A stretch of 64,000 bases of DNA from Motacilla alba alba (Eukaryota; Chordata; Aves; Passeriformes; Motacillidae): the NCBI RefSeq assembly GCF_015832195.1, contig NC_052027.1, forward strand, positions 17,480,149-17,544,148, in the 5' to 3' direction. Each line of letters opens with the position of its first letter. Position 1 is the first letter of the stretch. This document shows positions 26,150-36,539 of the stretch, one piece after another. The translations under genes and the position numbers were made by a program. The notes under the pieces are model-generated. The model saw only the letters and a program-made list of their open reading frames with translations. It did no database searches and was not told the DNA's origin.

Positions 26150-26490
26150 TGCGACTGCTGATCCTCTCTCTCTGTGGGAGAAAGAAGAGTGTGGGGATTT
26201 TGCAGAACAGGCCCAGAGCCACAAGGGCTCTACTTCCAGCTCAGCCCTGCTCCTGTCCTCCTTCTCCTCCCATCCTCGCGTCATGGAACACTTCAGTGTC
26301 CTCTGGCTGTTCCTCCACTGATTCTGGGAAGGAAGAAGCCGGTGAGCCTGCAGCACAGGCCCAGAGCCCCGAGGTGTGGGGCCCCTCTGGTCCCTGGGCA
26401 GCCACGTCCCAGCCCTGCCTTCCCCTGCCATTGTCAGGTCGCACTGACACACGGCCTGAGCCCAGCGTTCCCTTTTGGGGCCAAGAGAAA
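26150..26490 (-). repeat. Inverted copy of PHF7-like 5' flank (unit A)
   Basis: The plus-strand sequence here is the reverse complement of about 28,985-29,310, the region just upstream of the PHF7-like ATG, with high similarity across more than 300 bp. The two arms are separated by about 2.5 kb. No coding function is inferred; overlapping open frames on both strands follow from the GC-rich composition. Confidence 0.75.
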
Positions 26491-26539
26491 TCTCTGCTCC
26501 TGCCTCTGGCACAGGGTGCACTGGCAGCAGGTCAGGGAA

Positions 26540-27110
26540 GGTGATAGCCCCAGAGAGAGGTGTGAGCAGTGGAGGAAAGCCAACATCACTCCAGCCTTCT
26601 AAAGGGACACCAAAAAGGAGCCAGGAAACTGCAGGCCCATCAGCCTCAGCTCCATCCCCAGAAAGGTGACAGAACAGCTCCTCTTGGATGCCATCTCTAA
26701 GCCTGTGGACTAACAGGAATGGGAAGCCATGCTTGACCAATCTCATAGCCACCTCTGCTGCAGTGGCTGGCTGCGTTTGTGAGGGGAGAGCAGTGGCCAT
26801 TGTCAGCCGGGACTTCAGCAAGCCTTTGTCCTTGCCTCCCATAACACGCTCCTGAGGCAGCTCTGGGACAGTTCAGGACAGAAGTGGACAGGGGAGCTCC
26901 AAACTCAGACAGCTGTGAGCTCAGGCGGCCGTGCGGGAGCCAGCCTTGATTGCCTTATTCCCCAGTGACCTGGCAGAAGGGACGGAGCTCTCCCTCAGCA
27001 CCTTTGCTGATGGCACAGAACCAGGAGCAGGGGCTGAGGCACCACCAGGCTGTGCTGCCCTTCAATGAGACCTGGACAGGCTTGAGAGTTGAGCAACCTA
27101 ATGAAGTTGC
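26540..27110 (+). mobile_element. CR1 LINE reverse-transcriptase fragment (unit A only)
   Basis: Phrases such as GAAACTGCAGGCCCATCAGC, a GGTGACAGAACAGCTCCTCT-like segment, CTTGACCAATCTCATAGCCA and GGACTTCAGCAAGCCTTTGT follow the order of the CR1 ORF2 reverse-transcriptase region (motifs for NYRPISL, GKSCLTNL, DFSKAFD). A later piece, GACCTGGACAGGCTTGAGAG, matches the segment after the RT domain, so internal deletions have occurred. Multiple stops make it non-functional. It is absent from units B-D. Confidence 0.85.
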
Positions 27111-27114
27111 ATTG

Positions 27115-27515
27115 AGGAAAGCCTCTAGAAGAGCTTGAGGCTTTGTAATTGACCAGGCAACAAAAGCTTTTTAGTATAGTGGACTGCATAATGACATCTT
27201 GCAATGTCCAGTCCGGGAAACCACTGCCTCTCTGTATGTTACAAGACCAGTTGCTTGACTGTATGTAAAGAAAGTGTTTGAGACAAACAGTGAATTCAGA
27301 AACTTCCCCTAATATTATGTTGGATTTTCATGATTTTCAGAATGCCTGGTGAAGCATGTGGATTCCCAGAGGAAAGTGGAAGCAAATCAATAAATCTTCT
27401 TTTAGAGATCAGAAATGTTTCTTGTTCCTTGAAGAAGTTGCCAAAAAATGTCCCTTTTGAAATCCTCTCAAAGATCTAATCGGAAAAAGCATTAACCAAA
27501 CGTGTTAGTCTGTGT
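27115..27515 (+). pseudogene. NOL8: Older decayed copy of NOL8 intron 16, last exon and 3' flank
   Basis: Aligned by eye with 25.41-25.81 kb, this region repeats the intron phrases, a TTTTCAG acceptor, the last-exon sequence with many substitutions, a CAATAAA stop/poly-A motif, and the downstream CTTTTGAAATCCTCTCAAAG-like flank. Divergence is far greater than between units B, C and D, so it records an earlier duplication of the NOL8 3' end. It is found only in unit A. Confidence 0.8.
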
Positions 27516-27699
27516 TTGTGAAAAGAAACGTGTTTCTAGAGTCAGTTCGAGGTCTGTACCAGGGTTTCTGGTTTCCTCTGTGCATGCTTGGAATATGAGC
27601 TGCTTCTCTGCAGGACTTTTAATAATTAGAAAATGTACTGAAGACAACATGTTCCTGTGTCCTGCTGTCCAGTGCTGAAGAGGGTTGAGACAGAGCAGG
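27516..27699. other. Unassigned spacer in unit A
   Basis: Short unique sequence between the NOL8 last-exon relic and the next inverted PHF7-like fragment. It has no counterpart in units B-D and no recognised motif. Confidence 0.4.
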
Positions 27700-27990
27700 C
27701 AGCTCTGTGTCTGTATGTAACTAGCGGGAGCAGCCCTGGAGCAGTGCCCAGGGCCTGGAGAAGCAAAGGGGATGCTGGCGCTGAGGCCAAAGTGTCCACA
27801 GCTCGGGCTTGTCCGGCCAAGCTCTTCGGGCCCCTCCTGCTTCGAGCCCTTGCCGGCTTCCCTGCAGAGCCCCGGGTGCAGCTTCCCAACTCAGCCCTGT
27901 TCCTCTGCCTGCTCCCTGCCTCCTGGGCAAAGGCACTCCCTGGCACTGCACCGTCTGTGCCTCCCTCCTAGACCAGTGAAGGCATCGTTT
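27700..27990 (-). pseudogene. Inverted PHF7-like exon 7-8 fragment (unit A)
   Basis: On the minus strand this matches the 3' half of the seventh PHF7-like exon (the Cys-rich GGREEAEEEG stretch in degenerate form), the following intron and the beginning of the eighth exon. The donor GT is replaced and the frame is broken. In units B-D the equivalent piece sits directly against the inverted 5' flank. Confidence 0.65.
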
Positions 27991-29291
27991 GCCACCCAAG
28001 GTGGCTCTCCCATGGAGACAGGAAAATGGATGAACTCCTGCTGCCCCCGCATCAGGCTGCTGCAGGGTGTCCCTGCTTGTCAGCCCTTGCCCTGTCTCCC
28101 AGAGGTTGCACTGATTGTTCTACAAGTCACGGATCTGGATTTCCAGGAGCGTGTTTGCAAAGACATGAGTGAGAAAAACTGACAAGAATTGTTTGTGCTC
28201 CTCTTCTTGATTTTTTTTTTCAATGCATTTGCTAGTAGGAAAGCATGGACCAAACTGGCAAAGTTGCTATAATGTAGCAAAAGCATTCTCCTGCATTTGA
28301 CTTGAGTTGAGGACTGTTGCAAGCCCTCCTGTGAAATGTACACAGAAAATTCTCATTGAGTTGTCTGTGTTTCCACTGAGTCAGTGCAAAAGATTACATT
28401 TCTCAGGAGCTTAATACTAATTTTTCCATTTATATGAACGGTCAAAGTTGCTGGTTCAGAGAATGGCAAGCTAAGTAGGATTTGGAGGCAGCTGTGGTGG
28501 TCTCCAGGATGATCTCCTACTCCCACCGGTGATCAGCAGCAGCACAAATCAGGTTCACTTAGTTTTCTCCAGACAGGTCTTGAGGAAAAGGTCAGTTCAC
28601 CTAGAGCAGGTTTTGAACCTCTGCAGGGCAGGAGACTCCGCACCAGCTCTCTGGGCAGCCGACTGCCATGGGCAGCAGCAGAGATTTCCCTTGGCCAGGC
28701 CTCAGCCCTGGAGTGGCAGTGCCTGAACAGCACCTTCCTGCCTACAGTCCCAGCCTCGATGGCTGCCCCAGGGCCTGGCATTTGACCCTGCACTTGCTGC
28801 AGGAGTCCCAGCCAGGGTTCCACCCTGACCAAAGGCTCGAACCCATCTCAGAGCCTCGGTGCCCAAGCAGGCCGCCTCTAGTGATTGCCAGGGACCTGAG
28901 GCCATGGCTGCCCCAGGTTTGGGTGCAAAACACTGATGTCACAGTGGCCATTGTGACCTGTGCAACCAAGGCCACAAAAGGGAACGCTGGGCTCAGGCCG
29001 TGTGTCAGTGCGACCTGACAACGGGAGGAGAAGGCAGGGCTGAGACGTGGCTGCCCAGGGACCAGAGGGGCCCCACACCTCAGGGCTCTGGGCCTGTGCT
29101 GCAGGCTCACCTGCCTCTCCCTCCCCTGATTCAGCGGAGGAATATCTAGAGGAGACTGCGGTGTTCCTTGACGCGAGGACGGGAGGAGAAGGCGGACAGG
29201 AGCAGGGCTCACGCAGGGCTGAGCTGGGAGCAGAGCCCTCGTGGCTCTGGGCCTGTTCTGCAAACTCCCCAGAGTCTTCTTTCTCCCACAG
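27991..29291 (+). other. PHF7-like gene A upstream region
   Basis: No convincing coding sequence. The left third is AT-rich with a T-run at 28.21 kb and near-identical copies in all units; the right third (from about 28.6 kb) is GC-rich and contains the arm of the inverted repeat. This interval should contain the transcription start of PHF7-like A. Long open frames on both strands here shift or break between units, which argues against their being genes. Confidence 0.45.
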
Positions 29292-29358
29292 AGAGAGAGG
29301 ACAAACACCTGTCTGCCTGGCAGCATTCCTTGTCCGGGACTCACAGCCGCCAGCCGCC

Positions 29359-32300
29359 ATGTGTGACAGGAAGCAGGAGGGCCCTGGTGCCAGGGAGCCA
29401 GGTGAGGACAAAGCAGCCCTCTGACAGCCTGGCCCAGGGGCTCTTGTGGCAGGCAGCGGGGGGCCCAGAGCAGAGGCAGGGGGAGGCAGGAGCTGCTCAG
29501 CCATGCCGGGGCTGGGAGCCTCCTTCCTCCCCAAGTGGGGCCCAGCTGGGCCAGGGGGCAGCTCCTGGGACGGCCGTGCCCGCAACGGCCCCTGCTCGGC
29601 AAGGCCTCCAGCCCTGCCCATCAGCCAGGCGGGGACAGAGCAGCCCTTGGGGGCGAAGCTGCTGCCGGCTAAGAGCCCCGCAGAGGTGCTCATGCCCGCT
29701 GCCATTGGCTCTGTCCCCTGCAGCATGCGTGCTGTGTCGCCGTGCAGAGGCTGACCCGGACATCTGTGGTGACAAACTGGAGAAGTGTGGGCTCTGTGCC
29801 CACGTGTTCTGCATGGTGAGTGGCTCCGGACGCTCCCTCCATCATTGCAATGGGCAGTTCCTGCCTCTCTCCTCATCAGCTCCTCTCGTTTGCTGCAGTT
29901 TTTTGCCACTCTTCTATTTCGCCATGAGAGCAATCGTGTGGGACTAATGGGCTTTCTCCCGCGAGACATCAAAATTGCCGTCTCGCGGGCGGCACACAAG
30001 GTGAGAGCCGGACAGGAGCAGGGAGCTTTGTGCCTGGCCCGGTTTGCAGGAGCTTAGGCCAGAGCACAGGAAAGAAAGGCCGGCCCAACAGCGGCTGTGG
30101 GACCAAGTCTGGCTCCCAGCAGCTCTGGCACAGGAGCCTCCCTCCTCCACCAGGCGGCTCTCTGGGCTGGCATCCGGCAGTGGCCACATCCTGCGCCCTG
30201 CCCAGGATCGTGGGGCTGCCAGGGGAAGGCCCCGAGGCTGCTGCTGATGGGGCTGCTCGGCTCTTTCCAGCACTGCTGCGTCTGTGGCCAGAGGGGGGCA
30301 ACCATCATGTGCTGTGTGACAGACTGCGGGAGATGGTTCCACCTGCCCTGTGCCAAGGAGGGCGGCTGTGTCAATATATACGTTACTCCATACAGGTACC
30401 CCATCTCTCCTTGTGGCCACCCCTGGGGAAGGATCCAACATTTCCCACGTTCCCCATCCATTTTCCTCCAGGTCCTTCTGCCCTGTGCACCGTCCAGAGC
30501 AGGATGTGCAGGTGACTCCAGAGCCGGGCACCGATTGCCTCATCTGCATGGAGCCTGTGGAGGATAGAAAGACCTTCACAACCCTGGTGTGCCCAACGTG
30601 CAGAAGGGCCTGGTTCCACAGGGACTGCATCCAGGTAGGAGCCGTCTCCCCAGGCCCGGGCCACAGCAGGTGCTCAGCAGCTGCAGGGCCTCGCTCACCC
30701 TGCTTGTGTTTGCCCTGCAGGGACATGCCATGCGCGCTGGTGTTTTATTCTTCCACTGCCCCCTGTGCAGAGACAGTGGGGAATTCCCAGTCGAAATGTT
30801 CGTCTTGGGGATCCGAGTTCCCTTCAGGTGTGTGTCCTTCTGCCTGGCTCACGAGACAGGAGGGTGCAAGTGCTGTGCTGTGCCAGGCCCTGCCCCAGCA
30901 GTCCTGGCCCTGCCCTGCCCCGTGAGTCTGGCCTTCAGCTTCATGCCCAACTTGAAAGAGCAGGGAGACCCTGGACCTCCATGAGGGGAGGGCAGCAGAA
31001 ACTCATCAGCTTTTGCTTTCTCCATCAGACAGCCAACATGGGAGGACAATAATGCCTTTGCAGATCTAGGAGTGAGGCACAGCCAGTGCAATGCCAGGGA
31101 ATGCCTTTACCCTGGAGGCAGGGAGGAGGCAGAGGAAGAGGGGTAAGCTGGGAAGCTGCTCCCAGGGCTCTGTAGGGAAACCATATCTCAGCAAAAGATC
31201 AATTAGGAGAAAAACTTGACGAGCTTGGCCAGACAACCATGTGCGGGGACATTTTGTCCTCAGTGCCATAAACCTCTTTGCCTCCCCAGGCCCTGGCAAC
31301 TGCTCCTGTGCTCCTCCTGTGCTGCCGAGGGCACCCACAGGCGCTGCTCTGGCCTGAGAAACCACATACAGAGATGGGAGTGTGACAGCTGTGCTGGTCT
31401 CGGAACGGGTATGAGTCAAAGCAGCCGGTGTCCCTGGGCTGGGGTCAGTGCCCAGGCTGCGCTTGGCAGAGCCCGTCCGCTCCTGGAGGGCTGGGGGCAC
31501 TGCTCTGGCCTGGGCTGCCTTGGGCCTGAGGGGCCTTTGACATTCCTGCTTGCCCTTACAGCCGCCAGGGATGAGCCGGAGCCCAGTGGCCCCAGCCTGG
31601 CCAGACAGTCAGGACTGGAATCTGCTCATGGCTCCTCAGAATCTGAGGCCATCAGGCCCAGCTCCCGCACCCCGGTGGCACCGGAGCTGGCTTTCCCGTC
31701 GCCATCTCCAGAGACAAGCAGCCACAGCAGCCACCAACACACAGCAGGAAGGAAGCAATCGCTGCCATCTTCCTTGCTGGACACCAGCAGCCCCAGCACA
31801 TCAGGGCCTACATACAGCAGCTCCCCAGACCCTGAGGACAGGGTCCCTTCCAGACGTGCTGGGCCCGGCCGCAGGCGAAGCAGCTCTCGCCAGCAAGGTC
31901 GGGCCCCAAATCGACCCGTCCGATCTGGGAGTTGCTGTGACAGGAGCAGCGGGACAATACCAAGGGATGAGAGGCTCCGGAGAAGGGAGACACCATCACG
32001 GACATCCCCCAGGCAAGGCCGTGCCCCCCAGCAAGGTTGGGCCCAGAGTCCCCGTGTCCGGTCCAGGAGTCGCCGTGACAGGAGCAGTGGGCTAGGGCCA
32101 AGGGCTGAGAGGCCCAGACAAAGGGAGACGCCACCACCGGCATCCCCCAGACGCAGCCGCTCCGGCCAGCAAGGTCCGGCCCAGAGTCCCCCTGTCCGGT
32201 CCAGGAGACGCCGTGACAGGAGCAGCATGAGCGGACCAAGGCCTGAGATGCCCCGGAGAAGGGAAACACTGTCATGGGAATCCCCCAGACGCAGCCGCTC

Positions 32301-32763
32301 CGGCCAGCAAGGCTGGGCCCAGAGTCCCCCTGTCCGGTCCAGGAGTCGCCGTGACAGGAGCAGCATAAGCGGACCAGTGCCTGAGATGCCCCGGAGAAGG
32401 GAAACACCGTCATGGGCATCTCCCAGACGCAGCCGTGCCCCCCAGCAAGGTCCGGCCCAGAGTCCCCCTGTCCGGTCCCGGAGTCGCCGTGACAGGAGCA
32501 GCATGAGCGGACCAGGGCCTGAGATGCCCCGGAGAAGGGAATCAGCGTCACCGGCATCCCCCAGATGCAGCCGCTCCCGCCTGCAGCGCCGGGCCTCGAA
32601 TCAACGTGTGCGGTCCAGGAGTCCCCAGGACAGGAGCAGGAGGACAGCAGCGAGTGCTGAGAGGCCCAGGCCCAGGGGGACACCGTCGGGGACGTCCCGC
32701 AGGAGCAACCGCTCCCCCGAGCGACGTCGCACCTCAACTCGGACCTCCAACAGCAGCACGTAG
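29359..32763 (+). CDS. PHF7-like zinc-finger protein with RS-repeat tail, copy A (688 aa)
   Basis: Nine coding exons: 29359-29401, 29724-29815, 29899-30000, 30271-30395, 30472-30634, 30721-30827, 31029-31142, 31290-31408, 31562-32763; all junctions GT-AG and phase-consistent. ATG lies in a strong GCCGCCATG context. Residues 16-135 form an extended PHD (CVLC, CGLCAHVFC, CCVCG, WFHLPC, then FCPVH); 144-200 a RING/PHD-like finger (CLIC, CPTC, WFHRDC, CPLC); 229-285 a third PHD-like finger (CSSC, HRRC, CDSC). This order matches PHF7/G2E3. PHF7 in mammals and flies is a male-germline histone reader and ubiquitin ligase; the same role here is inference. Residues 405-680 are six 46-aa Arg/Ser/Pro repeats instead of the HECT domain of G2E3. 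A differs from the others at CVTD for CKED, FPVEMFVLGIRVP, and ESAS in repeat 5. Confidence 0.87.
31909..32736 (+). repeat. Coding minisatellite, six 138-bp units (gene A)
   Basis: Six exact-length 138-bp units encode 46 residues each with the pattern SPPVRSRSRRDRSS, a Gly-Pro-Glu-Met-Pro-Arg-Arg-Arg segment, then SPRRSR-x-x-QQG. First and last units are the most divergent; the middle four are nearly identical. RS and SR dipeptides resemble splicing-factor RS domains that are serine-phosphorylated and drive nuclear-speckle targeting, but function here is inferred. An 8-residue end precedes the stop. Confidence 0.95.
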
Positions 32764-33436
32764 CGTCATCTTTTCTTTCTGTTCCGTGGGTTCGCTGCCA
32801 GAAGCGAAGGTGAGAACGGTCAGTGCAGAGACCTTGAGATTTGCAGGTCTGTGAGAAAAGCATATTAGCTCTTGACATTTCTGCTGGCAGGAAAGAAGTC
32901 TGTGCTAAATACCTTGATTTCTGTGTAGCCGTGTATTCAGCGAAAAGTCACTTAAGGATGTGGGTCATTAAAAAGGACTCTTCTTCCTGCCTTTAGACTC
33001 TCCAGCCTCAGATGTTTCCCCACTGCTTACCCTTGCAAGTGAAGCACTCCTTAACGGGCTTGGATACGCTTAGGGAGGCATTCAGAGCAAGGTGGCTCTT
33101 AGGGAAGCTGTCTCTGAAAAGGACGTGTGCTGTGTCGCTATCCTTGAGCAATCTCATTTCAGTAAAGCCAAAAGGAAGAAGAAAGAAGAGAGTGAGACAC
33201 TGCCTCAAGTGTCCAAAGAAAACGAGGACTATGTTGCTGCTGATTTGATAGACTTGATTGGACCTTCAAAGAACAAACCGGGAAAGACTGAGGAAATGCC
33301 CTGGGACAAAGGGCATGAGCAGGACTCTGCCCCAGATGACCATTTGGACCTTTGTCTGAGAACGACACAGCTCACGCGTGAGTGCTTTCAAGTTTTCCTC
33401 CTTTGGAGACACAGAGGAGTTGGGCATCAAAGAAGG

Positions 33437-34190
33437 TAACAGCAGAACCCTTCTAACAGGGCCTTTGCTGAGGAAGAGCTTCTGGCAGGCTCTGTAGAAC
33501 AACACGGTGTAAAGAAGGTCAGCATCCAGGGGATTTTCAGCAGCAGAAGCCAGTAATTAGGCAGAAGCATTTTGATCTTCATTTCTGCTTGCCAAGGCTG
33601 TGGTAGATTAACGACAGGTAACTCATGCTTGCATCTCAGGAATTCTGAAGGGCACGCTTTGAGAAGGCATTGGGTAGTTTGTAGAGGGGTGAAAAAACTT
33701 GTTGTCATCCCCTGAATTCCTCAAACAGGGAAAAAGGTGACACACCAGTCATATCAAGTTTCACAGAACCCAACAAGATTTTAAAGGACATGTGCGTTAA
33801 TGCAGAGAGGAGGAGCAAAATCCTGGAGTTGACCCCAAGATCCACGAACATTCTAATTGTTACTGAATTGTATTCTTGGACCTTTAGAAAAAGGAAACTG
33901 AAGGACACATGGTCATTGGGGTTTCCTAACCGTAGATAAAATGAGGCCATAGGAAATGAAGACGAAACCACATTAAATCAAGTCCCAGTCATGTAGGAGA
34001 GAAAAGAAACCGCGTGAAGTTATCCAAAATATTAAAAACCCCAATGCAACAGCACAAAGCAACAAGCCCCCCACACTTTTGCTGAATTCAGAAGGTATTC
34101 AGTGTCTTCTGAATGCAATGACAACTCTTTAAGAATACATAAGGGATCTCTAGAACCAAGTGGAAAATCCTGGAGCACAGATGCAGCTCA
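33437..34190 (+). other. Segment of about 0.7 kb present in units B-E, missing from NOL8 itself
   Basis: Between the homologues of NOL8 exons 12 and 13 (by coding order), units B-D have about 0.7 kb that is absent from the real NOL8 intron, while the real intron has about 45 nt that the copies lack. I do not recognise a repeat family in it. Either an insertion before array expansion or a deletion in NOL8 would explain it. Confidence 0.6.
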
Positions 34191-34312
34191 GAACATCTGG
34201 CAGGAGCAGATTCTGTCCTCAGAATTTTTCCTGAGCAGTGGAGGAATAATTGGTTCTGGCTTTTTCTCTCCCCTCTTGGTGCTGTTATTGCAGAGCCTTA
34301 CGTACTTGGAAC

Positions 34313-34318
34313 AATAAA
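34313..34318 (+). terminator. Candidate polyadenylation signal for PHF7-like gene A
   Basis: First AATAAA after the gene A stop codon, about 1.55 kb downstream. It lies within the homologue of a NOL8 coding exon, where the same hexamer spans three codons of NOL8. A variant ATTAAA at about 33973 is an alternative. The equivalents are at 44528 (B) and 54465 (C). Confidence 0.45.
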
Positions 34319-35239
34319 GCCGGCAAAAGTCACATGGCAAGAGGATCCACGTTTGCAAGGCAGCAGTTCTGAGGGTGATGATGAGCCTGAGGTGTCAGAA
34401 GTTGGAAAGGACCAAGAAATGCAAGTTCCGTTTCTCTTTGTTGTCTGCTTGCCTGTAGTAGTTGGATGCTGTGGGAATATTCACAGCAGCACTCAGGAAG
34501 TGGGAAATGGACATTGCACACCTCTGAGCAATGAAAGTCATCTTGGCAAACCATTCATGCTGCACAGAGTCAAAGCTCCCAGCAGCCCATTTGATGTGAA
34601 CTTGATTATGAAAAAAGAGAAGTCAGGCACAAGAAATTAACCGGGTCATTTTGGTTTGACCAGCACCAAACTGAGTTTGGCCAAAAGCCAAAGCCACAGT
34701 CCGTTTTCTCTTTGCAAGTGGGTTTTGTAAAAGAAAAAGCTCTATTTGGTTACTAGGGAATAAAGCTTTTCAATGTATACCGTTTCTCTGAAGAGCTAGA
34801 GTTTTAACTCGTGTTCATGGAATTTGATAGTACAATTTAGGATGCTCAAATCCCTTTGTACTTGTCTAGGTTTCTTTCTTTACCACGCACAGAAAGTGCG
34901 AGAGTTTTCTTCTTCTCCCAAGATGATGAACGCCTAGGAGGTATGACAGAATTTCTTCACCCCCTTTTGTATTTATTTTCCTTGAAAACCCTTCCGGGAA
35001 TTCAGTGGGGAGGAAAAAATGCTGCGTAGTTATGAATGTTTTCTAGTCAAAATTTGCCACCCTTACTTGCGGTCAAAGTTGTGGTGGAATCCCGTGAGAA
35101 AGTCCAGGTAAAATCAAGGTCAAGCAGATTTCTGGTTTTCTTTTCTTTCAGATAATTGCGCAATAGGAATCTGGACTTTTAGAGCTTACAAAACAATAGT
35201 CACTTGATAGGTTACCTAGACAGTTTGGATCCTTTCAGG

Positions 35240-35590
35240 TATTTATATCATCTTTAACTTTTTCCTGTCTTTCTGGTTTACCATTAGGAATGTTGAGTGT
35301 TCTTGTCAGCCACATATGTCCCTGTGGTTCTTTGTCCTAATGAATCGGAGGTTTTCTCTTCTGAATCCGGTGAATTTTGTGTTTAGAAAGAAAGAAAAGA
35401 GCAACCAAAGGAAGCACACACAGTCCCCAGAACTGCACAGGCCACCAAAACAATTGCTTGCTCTATTTCGTAGAATAAAGTCTCAAGACAGGCTTAAAGG
35501 ATGCGCCGTTCTTGAGACTGATGAGATAACTCTGATGAAATGTCCTGCTGTGTTCATGCAGTTACTGGCCTGCAATCTCCCAGCCTGCCT
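35240..35590 (+). other. Segment of about 0.35 kb in units B-D absent from NOL8 unit A
   Basis: Within the homologue of NOL8 intron 14, the copies contain about 350 nt after the TTTCAG motif at 35239 that NOL8 replaces with about 35 nt. A 97-codon open frame runs across it (35316-35609, equivalent in C and D), identical between units simply because the units are identical. I see no family signature and do not call it a gene. Confidence 0.5.
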
Positions 35591-36539
35591 GATTTACAGG
35601 GTGTGTTGAAATGGAGAGCTCAGTCCTCAGCAGGTCTCAGCTCTGGGGGAAGATGTGCGATCCTGCTGCTGAGCTTCTAATGACGCAGCTGCTATTTCAC
35701 TGCAATTTAGATTGCGGCATGTTGAGGAAAACTGCTGCTGCCTTTCATTGTTCGCGGTACACCAGGCTGCAGCAGGGAACATTTCTGCTGGAGCCAAGGT
35801 GGGGGGGGTGGGGGGGGGGGCAAGAGAACAGGAAGGATGTGAAGAATCGATTTCTGACTTTATTGCTGTGTTGGTCATGATTGTTAGAAGCAGCAGCCCA
35901 GTCAGAAGTGTTTAAGCCTATTAATTGGTTGTTTGTTTTGTGCAGAGGGCCCAAAGTTATTCTGTAGATTAGTAGAGCTCAAGGAAGAAAAAGAGGGTTG
36001 GGAAGACAGACGTAGATCATTGCTTGAGGTGAGTATGTAACATCTGCTCCCTGGTAACTCTAGGTGAAAGCTGAGCATGGGGAGGGAATGCAGGTATGAA
36101 TGTGCATGCAAACCTAATTCAGGACCTCGAGAAGAGCCTTAAATTTGTAGACCAGGGAAGAGAGGTTTTTTAGCGTACCAGTGCGTATGACATCACGTTG
36201 TGTTGTCCATTGAGGTAAAGCACTACATCTTTGTATGTTTCAGGAGCAGCTATTTAACTATATGTGAAGAATGTATTTAGGAGATACGGTGAATTTAGAG
36301 ACTTCTGCTAATAGTGGATTCAGAAACTTCTCTGAAGAATTTGTTCGATTTTCATTATTTTCTGGAACGCCGAAGGAAGCCTAAGGATACCAAAGAGAAA
36401 GTGCAAGCAAACCAATAAAGTTTTACTGATTAGAAGCGTGTCACGTTTGTTGCTTGAAGGAGTTGCCAAACAATGTTACTTTCAAAACCTTTTCAAGGAT
36501 CTAACCAGGAAAAAAATTGGCAAACCCTGTTAGGCCATG

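Larger units (their letters stand above)
23005..32760 (+). repeat. Array unit A: NOL8 3' end plus PHF7-like gene
   Basis: First unit of the tandem array, 9,756 bp. It begins inside NOL8 intron 12 where the motif TAG-TGTCATC matches the sequence that follows each PHF7-like stop codon. It holds the functional NOL8 exons 13-17 region, an inverted PHF7-like remnant, a CR1 fragment, an additional decayed NOL8 last-exon copy, and PHF7-like gene A. It lacks about 0.7 kb and 0.35 kb of sequence present in B-D and has about 1.3 kb that they lack (26.41-27.71 kb), so it is the most divergent unit. Confidence 0.9.
33163..36421 (+). pseudogene. NOL8: NOL8 3'-exon pseudogene, unit B
   Basis: Homologues of the last five NOL8 exons at 33163-33435, 34294-34621, 34870-34940, 35946-36028 and about 36366-36421. 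The first has a one-base deletion relative to NOL8 (in the DHLGPL region) that shifts the frame into a stop soon after the donor. The last has lost its acceptor: the AG before the exon is TG. The middle three are intact. No NOL8 promoter or 5' exons precede it. These exons lie downstream of PHF7-like gene A on the same strand and so may be carried in its 3' UTR. Confidence 0.88.

Noticed and set aside
28742..29999. Minus-strand open frames of 286 and 373 codons upstream of gene A, and matching ones in B-D
   Set aside because: They cover the promoter side, exon 1 and exon 2 of the sense gene, are broken differently in other units, and have only compositional Pro/Ala/Gly/Arg bias.
31216..31561. 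Reading the last two PHF7-like exons as one continuous exon beginning at 31216
   Set aside because: The frame happens to be open through the intron, but clear GT donor after 31408 and AG acceptor before 31562 keep phase and give the PHF7-type CDSC-AGLGT to RDEPEPSGP join.
35316..35609. 97-codon plus-strand frame in units B-D as a small gene
   Set aside because: Its identity between units reflects recent duplication, not constraint; no counterpart in NOL8 and no recognisable domain.
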